In this document: positions 57,962 through 64,000 of the stretch, one piece after another
Layout: each line of letters begins with the position of its first letter
Numbering within the stretch: position 1 is the first letter of the stretch
From: Microtetraspora sp. NBRC 13810
GTDB lineage: Bacteria; Actinomycetota; Actinomycetes; Streptosporangiales; Streptosporangiaceae
NCBI RefSeq assembly: GCF_030268685.1
Contig: NZ_BSRQ01000031.1
Location: 1-64,000, forward strand
Length of the DNA: 64,000 nucleotides
Reading direction: 5' to 3'
Made by a program: the position numbers and the translations under genes
The notes under the pieces: generated by a model
What the model saw: the letters and a program-made list of their open reading frames with translations, nothing else
What the model was told of the DNA's origin: nothing
Database searches by the model: none

Positions 57962-59158
57962 CTAGACCTCCCGACGGGGGCGGAAGATCTTCCGTACGCC
58001 CGCCGCGATCCAGATCGTGGCCAGCGCGGCGTAGGTCGCGAGGAGGGCCGGAGAGAAGGCGGACGTGACCACCGCGCCGAGGGCCGTCATCGCGAGGAGG
58101 ATCGCCCAGCCGTACAGGATGCGCCGGCCGACCGGGGAACCGGTGTGGGCGGCCTCCTGGACGGGGGTGATCAGCGCCATGGTCGCCGCCCCGGCCAACC
58201 CGACCGCCTCCTGGCCGAGCCCGACGCCCAGGCCGAGCAGGGTCGCGCCCGCCGCCAACAGGCCCAGGCAGAGCATGGACACCCGGGCCGCGGCGCCCTC
58301 GAACAGCAGCCGGGTGGCCTTGGCCCTGGCCAGGCGGAGCGTGGTCCAGGACTCGGCGATCCACGCCGCCCAGTGCAGCAGCGCGATGATCACGAACACC
58401 AGGATGACCGGTGGCAGCGCGGGCAGCAGGAACACCAGCCGCCAGCCGCCCACGAACCGCCGCCGCAGCCGCGACAGCGTCCGGTGGACCGGATTGCGCT
58501 CCTTCAACGCGAACACCAGATGGTCCCTGGCCGCTTCGAAGCCCGGGTCCAGGCGGAGCACCTCGCGGAAGGACTCGGCGGCGGTCCTCGGGTCACCGGC
58601 GGCCAGCGCGGCGCGGCCGTAGGCCCAGTGCGCCCGCGTGCTCTCCGGGTCGTTGCTCACGGCCTGGGCGGCGGCGGCCCTGGCCTGCTCGTGCCGGCCG
58701 AGCATGGTCAGCGCGATCGCCAGCAGGGCGGCCAGGTCGGCGTCCTGCGGCTCCAGCCCGAGGCCGCGGCCGGCGCACTCGGCCATCTGGACCCAGTTGC
58801 GCCGCATCATGTGGACGCGCGCCAGCAGCTCCCAGGAAGGGGCGTACTCGGGGTGGAGGGCGATGCCGGCGGCGGTCGCGCGGGCGGCCTCCTCGATCAG
58901 CCCTGCCAGGTAGTACACCTGGCCGGACAGGTAGTGCGGCATCCAGTTGTCGGGCGCGAGCCCCACCGCTTCGCGCGACTCCTCCAGTGCCTCGCCCGTA
59001 CGGCCCTGCTGGACCAGCGCCAAGCCCAGCAGCGCGTGCGCGCCGACGTGCTGGGGCTGCTCGGTGAGGAGGCCGCGCAGCTCGCGTTCGGCGTCCGCAG
59101 GGCGGCCCATCTGCAGTAACAGCCGTGCCCGCGCCAACGGGTCGTCTGTCTTCACCAT
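57962..59158 (-). CDS. TPR-containing membrane protein
   Basis: A 398-residue protein. Residues 5-215 hold about six TPR repeats (DPLARARLLLQMGRPADAER, HALLGLALVQQGRTGEALEE, AHWAYGRAALAAGDPRTAAE). The C-terminal 180 residues have about five helices in two hydrophobic blocks (LVFLLPALPPVILVFVIIAL and later). The gene starts at ATG 59158, overlapping the AAA+ ATPase stop by 7 bases. The pair likely forms a membrane-recruited ATPase system, with the TPR part as docking surface. Confidence 0.8.
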   Translation of the reverse strand: MVKTDDPLARARLLLQMGRPADAERELRGLLTEQPQHVGAHALLGLALVQQGRTGEALEESREAVGLAPDNWMPHYLSGQVYYLAGLIEEAARATAAGIALHPEYAPSWELLARVHMMRRNWVQMAECAGRGLGLEPQDADLAALLAIALTMLGRHEQARAAAAQAVSNDPESTRAHWAYGRAALAAGDPRTAAESFREVLRLDPGFEAARDHLVFALKERNPVHRTLSRLRRRFVGGWRLVFLLPALPPVILVFVIIALLHWAAWIAESWTTLRLARAKATRLLFEGAAARVSMLCLGLLAAGATLLGLGVGLGQEAVGLAGAATMALITPVQEAAHTGSPVGRRILYGWAILLAMTALGAVVTSAFSPALLATYAALATIWIAAGVRKIFRPRREV

Positions 59159-60567
59159 TTGCGCTGGATCCAGGGCATGAGCTCGTCCCAGGCGCCCGAC
59201 TCGTTGGCGTGCATCACATAATTGCGCGCGGTGGCCATCCATTCGCGTACCGCCGTGGGCCTGGCCGCCTTGGCCGCGGCCAGCAGGTCGCGGGTGGACA
59301 GCGGGATCGGCCGGCCCGCGCGGATCGACTCCTGCAGTTTGATCTCGACCGCCCGGTCCACCAGCCCCTTGAGGTCGGCGCCGACGAACTGGTCGGTGAC
59401 CTTGGCCACGGCGCCGAAGTCGACCTCCGCCAGCGGCTTGTCGCGGCACAGGATGCGCAGGATCGCCGCGCGTGCCTCCGCGTCCGGCGGCGGTACGAAG
59501 ACGAGCTGGTCGAACCGGCCAGGACGGCGGAACGCCACGTCGATGTACCAGGGCGCGTTCGTGGCTGCGAGCACCAGGACGCCCTCGTTCGCGCTCTGGT
59601 CGACACCGTCCAGCTCCGACAGGAACTGGTTGACGAGCTGCCGGCTGTGCGCCTGCCGCATGTCGGAACGGCGCGCGGCCAGCGCGTCCACCTCGTCGAA
59701 GAACAGCACGCAGGGCCGGTGGCGGCGGGCCAGGTCGAACGTGGCGCGCAGGTTCCGCTCGCTGGAGCCGATGTACATGTCGAGAATGTCGGCCAGCCCG
59801 ACGCTCACGAACGCCGCGCCGAGCTCGCCGGCGGCAGCCCTGGCCAGGTGCGTCTTCCCGACTCCCGGCGGCCCGTACAGCAGGACACCGCCGCCGGCGC
59901 GCTTGCCGAAGGCGGCGAACAGCTCGGGCTGCTGGACGGGCAGCAGCAGCTTGACCCGGAGCGCCTCCTTGACCTCGTCCATCCCGGCGACGTCGGCGAA
60001 ACTGAAGGCCGACCGCTCGACCTCCGCGGTGGACCGCTCGTGGGTGGCCGAGGAAGGCCCCAGGTACGTGGACCCGGCGGGCTGGGGCGGCGGCGCGGGC
60101 GACACGGATGGCGCGGATGGCGCGGTGGCGGCGGGTGGCGCGGATGGCGCGGTGGCGGCAGGTAGCGGGATCACCAGGCGGGCCGCCAGGTCGGCGTCCG
60201 CGACGGACGGGTCACGCGAGACCGCCTCGTGGTAGCGGTAGGCCGCCTTGTGCACGCTCCCCTCGCCCAGCAGGGCGCGGGCCGCCAGCACCCCCACGCG
60301 CGGCGGGTATCCGCCCACGGCGAGCAGCGGCTCCAGCGCAGACAGCGCCTCCCCGTGCGAGCTCTGCCGGACGAATGCCTCGGCCAGCCCGGCCATGATG
60401 TCCGGGTCCTTGGGCGCGAGCACGAGCGCGGCGCGGAACTCGGCCTCCGCATCGGCCAGATACCCCTTGTTCAGTAGCTGCTCGGCCAGGTGCCGACGCA
60501 GGGGCAGGTTGTCCGGGGAGAGACGAGCGGCCTCGCCCAGCGCCTTCAAACCGGGGTCGTCGACCAC
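59152..60567 (-). CDS. TPR-AAA+ ATPase
   Basis: A 471-residue protein. Residues 10-125 are TPR-like repeats (LPLRRHLAEQLLNKGYLADA, GLAEAFVRQSSHGEALSALE), 130-185 a Pro/Ala/Ser linker, and 190-440 a classical AAA domain of the FtsH/Vps4/proteasomal type: Walker A GPPGVGKT (232-239), Walker B VLFFDE (287-292), sensor 1 LAATNAPW and Arg finger FRRPGRFD. There is no protease motif, so it is a remodelling ATPase. GTG 60567 has AAGGGG upstream. Coupled to the TPR membrane protein. Confidence 0.9.
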   Translation of the reverse strand: MVDDPGLKALGEAARLSPDNLPLRRHLAEQLLNKGYLADAEAEFRAALVLAPKDPDIMAGLAEAFVRQSSHGEALSALEPLLAVGGYPPRVGVLAARALLGEGSVHKAAYRYHEAVSRDPSVADADLAARLVIPLPAATAPSAPPAATAPSAPSVSPAPPPQPAGSTYLGPSSATHERSTAEVERSAFSFADVAGMDEVKEALRVKLLLPVQQPELFAAFGKRAGGGVLLYGPPGVGKTHLARAAAGELGAAFVSVGLADILDMYIGSSERNLRATFDLARRHRPCVLFFDEVDALAARRSDMRQAHSRQLVNQFLSELDGVDQSANEGVLVLAATNAPWYIDVAFRRPGRFDQLVFVPPPDAEARAAILRILCRDKPLAEVDFGAVAKVTDQFVGADLKGLVDRAVEIKLQESIRAGRPIPLSTRDLLAAAKAARPTAVREWMATARNYVMHANESGAWDELMPWIQRKW

Positions 60568-60958
60568 GTTGGCCCCTTCTGTTGCGATATCGGTGGTTCA
60601 GAGCTCTTCAAACTACCGAAATCGAACTCGGGCGGTGGTCTGTATGTCAGCCTTTGTCGCGATATCACCGCTGGTCTGCGCGAGCCGCCGACTCCACGTC
60701 CTCGGGGGCCACTCCCCAGAAGGTCGCTCCACGTCGTCCACTGTTCGCGCTACGTCACCGTTTCGCCCGCTGCTCGCCCACGCAGTGAGCTCAGGGATCG
60801 GTTTGAGAAGCGCGACATGCGGCGCGTGGGTGCCGCCGAAATAGCCACAGCCGAATACCGATGTGGCGACGAGGATTCGCCCCGGGCTCCACCCCTCAGA
60901 GCGTTCGGATATCGACGGCCCCGCCCGGACCCCGGGTCGAATCACTCGAAGAGAAAAC
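60568..60958. other. Intergenic region, nothing recognised
   Basis: About 390 bases between the ATPase start and the secreted protein stop. Short open frames exist on both strands but none has a ribosome-binding site and family features. The promoter of the ATPase operon should lie near 60600-60650. Confidence 0.4.
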
Positions 60959-61393
60959 TCAGGTGTTCACGCAGACCGTATCCATCGTGACGCTCCCGTC
61001 CACCTCACCAAGGGGGGTGACGACGAGAACGAAAAGTCGAGCTTTGTAGCATTGCGTGCCGGCCGCGTCAGCGGTGTGGACGGTGTAGTTGACCGCGTCG
61101 CCGGGACCGAGCTGCCGAAGCCCCGGACTTTTCGAGTCGACCACTCGACTGCCATCGCGAAAAATGCTGATATAGGGTGTCACCAATACCGTGCCGGTGG
61201 AACAGCCCACGGTCAGCTTCCCGGTCACGCTGGCCTTTGACGTGGTGTCGTTGAGCGTGACGGTCGCCCTGCAGCCGGGGCTTACCGACTTCGAGATTCC
61301 CGCACTCGCCGCCATGGCGCTCTGAGCGGTGAGTCCGAGCATGGCGGCAGCCACGGTGCCGGCCACGGCGATGCTTCTCAACCTGAGTCGCAT
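60959..61393 (-). CDS. Small secreted protein with Ig-like features
   Basis: A 144-residue protein with a signal peptide (RLRSIAVAGTVAAAMLGLTA, ending QSAMAAS) and an all-beta mature domain with four Cys (SPGCRAT, VGCSTG, TQCYK, TVCVN) that could make two disulfides. The family is not recognised. The ATG at 61393 is chosen over upstream Met codons because GAAGG lies just before it and the signal peptide starts there. Confidence 0.75.
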   Translation of the reverse strand: MRLRLRSIAVAGTVAAAMLGLTAQSAMAASAGISKSVSPGCRATVTLNDTTSKASVTGKLTVGCSTGTVLVTPYISIFRDGSRVVDSKSPGLRQLGPGDAVNYTVHTADAAGTQCYKARLFVLVVTPLGEVDGSVTMDTVCVNT

Positions 61394-61651
61394 GAACCTT
61401 CTCTCTCGATGAAGCGCAAGACGAGTTCGCGCTGATGATTTGTGCACGCTCATCATAGGAATGGCCCCTTAAGTGCTGCTGAAATGCCACTGAAAGCCTT
61501 GCACCGCCCACCCTCAGAGGTTTTGCGATGGCACCGCAGACTCGCCCGTCCGAGCCTGTCGGCCTCGCAACGGAAACGCCCGGGAAACAGCGCCTAGTGT
61601 TCGATCGCCTTTCGCAGACAGGATGATTTCCACTGGTTGAAGGGGCTTCAC

Positions 61652-63064
61652 ATGCGGAAATGTTCGTCAATATGGCGCGGGGCGGTGGTGATGTGCGCGA
61701 GCACGCTGCTGCTGAGCGTCGCCGTCGGCAGCGCGGACGCCACAGGGCGGGATCCCCAGCCCTGCGTCCAGACCAGCGCTCCCAGTCTCCCGCCGCCGAC
61801 GGCCACAAAGGTCAGCACCGTCGGGCAGGTCTACAACTGTCTCCTGGACCACTACTTCGCCCGTGCCAGGCTCGACAATCGCGACCTGCTGGCCGCCGCG
61901 TTCGCGGGCCTGACCACCGAGCTGGAGGGACGCGGCATCGACCAGGCGGACGCCGTGATGCCGCCGCTGGCAGGCGACCGCGCCGCCGACTGGGGCACGT
62001 TCGCCGCGGCCTATGAGCGCATCACCTCCCGGTTGCCCGACGACCGGGTACGCCAGGCGGTGGCCGGCGCCGCCATCGACAGCATGATCGGCGGCCTGCA
62101 CGACAATCACGTCCGCTGGACGCGCGGCATGTCCTCGCCCAGCGAGCCCGGCACGTCCTACGGGCTGGGGTTCACCGCCTCGTCCTCGTCCTATCTGGCC
62201 CAGCATTCTCCGCAGCGGGCGCGGGGACCACTGCACATCACCGCGGTCACCGGCGGACCGGCCGCCGCGCAACACCTGCGCCCCGGTGACGTCATCGAGG
62301 CCGTCAACGGCGCTCCCCCGTTCGCGGACAGCGTGGTGTCCGTCGGCGCGTTGCGGATGCTCTCCCCCCGCGCGGGCGACGACGCCCCGGTCCGGCTCTC
62401 GCTACGCCGTCCCGCGACCGGCCGGACCTGGACGGTCACTCTGCGGCCGGAGACGTTCACACCGGCGACCAGAACGGTCAGCGCCCAGTTGGTGGACGGC
62501 GACATCGCCGCCGTCCGGATGAACACCTTCGGCTCCGGGTCCGCCGACCAAGTCCTGGCGGCCATCGCCGAACTCCGCGAGCAGGCCACGCTGCGCGGCG
62601 TCGTGCTGGACGTCCGCGGCAACATCGGGGGCCGGGCCGCCGAGGTCCCGCGGCTGCTCGGGGCGCTGGCTCACGGCAGGATCTGGGGCTACCGGTGTGA
62701 CGTCGGCGAGACCTGTACCCCGCAGCGGACCGACGACAGCGTCCCGCTGCTGGGCCTGCCCGTGGCGGTGCTGACCGACGGGGGTTGCGCCTCGTCGTGC
62801 GACGCGTTCACCAGCGCCGTCAAGGGCCTGGAACTCGGCCCGGTGATCGGCGCCCGTACCTCGGGCATGGTGTCGGGGGTCGCCCACCGGTACGCGCTCG
62901 ATGACAACACGACCGTGAGCATCGCCACCGAGGTCGGTCTCGGCCCGGACCGCGAAAGGATCAACGGCATCGGCGTGCCGCCCGATCACTTCGTACCGTT
63001 GACCGCCGGGGATCTGTCCGCCGGACGTGACCCCGCCATGGACAAGGCCGTCGCACTGTTGTGA
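61652..63064 (+). CDS. S41 family peptidase
   Basis: A 470-residue exported peptidase. It has a signal peptide (WRGAVVMCASTLLLSVAVGS, then ADA), a helical N-domain, a PDZ domain (about 190-270: ITAVTGGPAAAQHLRPGDVI) and the S41 core with LRGVVLDVRGNIGG and the nucleophile Ser in LTDGGCASSCDAFTSAVKGL. The CtpA-type Lys is not obvious; the GARTSG segment replaces the usual GxxTxGKG, so it may use a tricorn-like arrangement. AAGGGG lies 6 nt before ATG 61652. Confidence 0.87.
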   Translation: MRKCSSIWRGAVVMCASTLLLSVAVGSADATGRDPQPCVQTSAPSLPPPTATKVSTVGQVYNCLLDHYFARARLDNRDLLAAAFAGLTTELEGRGIDQADAVMPPLAGDRAADWGTFAAAYERITSRLPDDRVRQAVAGAAIDSMIGGLHDNHVRWTRGMSSPSEPGTSYGLGFTASSSSYLAQHSPQRARGPLHITAVTGGPAAAQHLRPGDVIEAVNGAPPFADSVVSVGALRMLSPRAGDDAPVRLSLRRPATGRTWTVTLRPETFTPATRTVSAQLVDGDIAAVRMNTFGSGSADQVLAAIAELREQATLRGVVLDVRGNIGGRAAEVPRLLGALAHGRIWGYRCDVGETCTPQRTDDSVPLLGLPVAVLTDGGCASSCDAFTSAVKGLELGPVIGARTSGMVSGVAHRYALDDNTTVSIATEVGLGPDRERINGIGVPPDHFVPLTAGDLSAGRDPAMDKAVALL

Positions 63065-63184
63065 TCCGTATCACATAGGGCGGGTTCGTCGCCCGCACCC
63101 GGGCGCGGTGGATCGGCGGTCACCGTTGACGCTTCCGGTGGTCCTGGCCGGCGTGGTTCTGACGGCGGCGTCGGCGCTCCGATG

Positions 63185-64000
63185 TCAGAGCTGCCGTTGG
63201 ATCACTTTCGGAGTGTTGTGTTCCGCGGTGGTCTCCATGGCTTGCTTCTCCTCGCCGGTGACCAGGCCGAGGCGATGCAGAATGGCAGCCGATCGCCGCC
63301 GGAATCGCCGCGCCTCCTCCAACTCGCCGAGATCGTGGAGCGCGAGCCCGAGCCCCCAGGAGATCTCCGCTTCCCGGTAGTCGGCCACGTGGCCGTCGGC
63401 TCGGTAGAGCGTCAGGGCCTGCCGGATGTGCCACACGGCCTCGTCCGGCCTTCCCGCCAGCCGGTACGCCTCGCCGAGGTGTATCCGAACACAAACGCTG
63501 TCGACGGTCACCCCGAACTCCTGGAAGATCGTCATCGCCCGCGTGTGCAGATCGATGGCCTCCTCGAACCTCCCCGCGTGCTGGTACGCCAGACCGAGGT
63601 GCGTGAGAATCACTCCTTCACGCCAAGGACCGTCATCTCCTGCCTCGCGTGCGGTGCGCAGTGCCCGCAAATGATATTCGATGGCCTTTTCGAAGCGGCC
63701 CGACGCGCGATGGGCGATGCCTATCTGATCCAGCAGGGCCGCCTCGCGGGGAGGGTGGCCGTACTCCTGATAGGCGGCGAGCGAATGGTGGAGAAGGACG
63801 ATTCCCTCGGCCGTCCTACCGGTGCAGATCTGCGTCCAGCCGAGGTCACCGTGCATGTGCGCCAGGAGAAGTCGATCCTCAGTGCATTCGGCGGCCCGTA
63901 AGGAGAGCTCGCAGAGGGCGAGCTGCTTGAGCCAGTGGCCCCTCTCGTACAGCGAGACGGTGAAGCTCATGGCCAGCGCGACCGCGAGGCCGGCGGCGGA
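63185..64000 (-). CDS. TPR repeat protein, C-terminal part (partial)
   Basis: The frame is open from the right window edge to a stop at 63185, at least 271 residues. Repeats of about 40 residues (ALLDQIGIAHRASGRFEKAI, ILTHLGLAYQHAGRFEEAID, IHLGEAYRLAGRPDEAVWHI, ISWGLGLALHDLGELEEARR) are TPRs of the kind that end AfsR/SARP- and NB-ARC-type regulators. The N-terminal domains, which would fix the class, are beyond the window. Confidence 0.8.
   Translation of the reverse strand, partial: SAAGLAVALAMSFTVSLYERGHWLKQLALCELSLRAAECTEDRLLLAHMHGDLGWTQICTGRTAEGIVLLHHSLAAYQEYGHPPREAALLDQIGIAHRASGRFEKAIEYHLRALRTAREAGDDGPWREGVILTHLGLAYQHAGRFEEAIDLHTRAMTIFQEFGVTVDSVCVRIHLGEAYRLAGRPDEAVWHIRQALTLYRADGHVADYREAEISWGLGLALHDLGELEEARRFRRRSAAILHRLGLVTGEEKQAMETTAEHNTPKVIQRQL

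Noticed and set aside
1-64000. tRNA genes, rRNA genes, CRISPR arrays, riboswitches
   Set aside because: No T-loop/acceptor patterns, regular spaced repeats or conserved riboswitch cores were recognised by eye; short tRNAs could still have been missed.

Overview
The window is high-GC DNA, about 70% or more by eye, packed on both strands with short intergenic gaps and many 4-base start/stop overlaps. Its families point to a filamentous actinomycete: a protein O-mannosyltransferase, a class F-type sortase, a mycothiol-type DinB enzyme, a SigB/SigF-type sigma factor, a SARP-type regulator relic, NarL two-component genes, CU044_5270 proteins and a DUF5819/HTTM pair. A Streptosporangiales member is my best guess, but that is inference. 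No rRNA, tRNA, CRISPR array, transposase or integrase was recognised.

Layout. 1-5.5 kb: end of a protein mannosyltransferase gene, an unknown protein, a sortase with a candidate anchored partner, a small secreted protein, a threonine aldolase-like enzyme and two small proteins. 5.8-10.0 kb: an HTH regulator, PhzF-family enzyme, LRR protein, and an ArsR-like regulator facing a phospholipid-methyltransferase-like gene through three palindromic operators. 10.2-12.1 kb: a DUF5819/HTTM pair resembling SdpA/SdpB. 12.2-24.2 kb: one catabolic locus, made of a five-part peptide ABC transporter, proline-iminopeptidase-like hydrolase, SDR, D-aminopeptidase, glycosylasparaginase-like hydrolase, a ketopantoate-reductase/amidase fusion and a GntR regulator. 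24.5-31.3 kb: unknown protein, a SARP/monooxygenase fusion relic, a two-component pair, a second copy of the methyltransferase joined to dedA, an LCM-type methyltransferase with TetR, and a SigF-like sigma factor.

31.5-41.4 kb: AI-2E-type transporter, peptidoglycan amidase, a small membrane protein, a ThrE-type exporter, a truncated CU044_5270 relic, epoxide hydrolase with WYL regulator, DinB enzyme, aspartoacylase-type hydrolase, an MFS relic and a SUMF1-domain protein. 41.8-50.3 kb: M6-type secreted protease with membrane partner, LuxR regulator, NmrA/HxlR pair, ECF sigma factor with its CU044_5270 partner, and a decapitated TetR gene. 50.4-54.3 kb: a lower-GC three-gene operon (NrtR-type regulator, MTA/SAH-nucleosidase-like protein with a tag motif, four-helix membrane protein with the same motif) that looks like a biological-conflict cassette. 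54.7-64 kb: imine reductase with MerR, a discoidin/DUF1996 secreted protein, an AAA+ ATPase with a TPR membrane protein, a small secreted protein, an S41 peptidase and a TPR protein running off the end.

The strongest leads are the 50.4-54.3 kb cassette; the 587-bp identical methyltransferase segment present twice, with codon use unlike its surroundings and one copy carrying the first bases of dedA; and the catabolic locus with its fusion enzyme and shared operator-like half-sites. Many starts have a TAnnnT-like -10 box 6-8 nt upstream of the start codon and no Shine-Dalgarno, so leaderless translation is probably common here.
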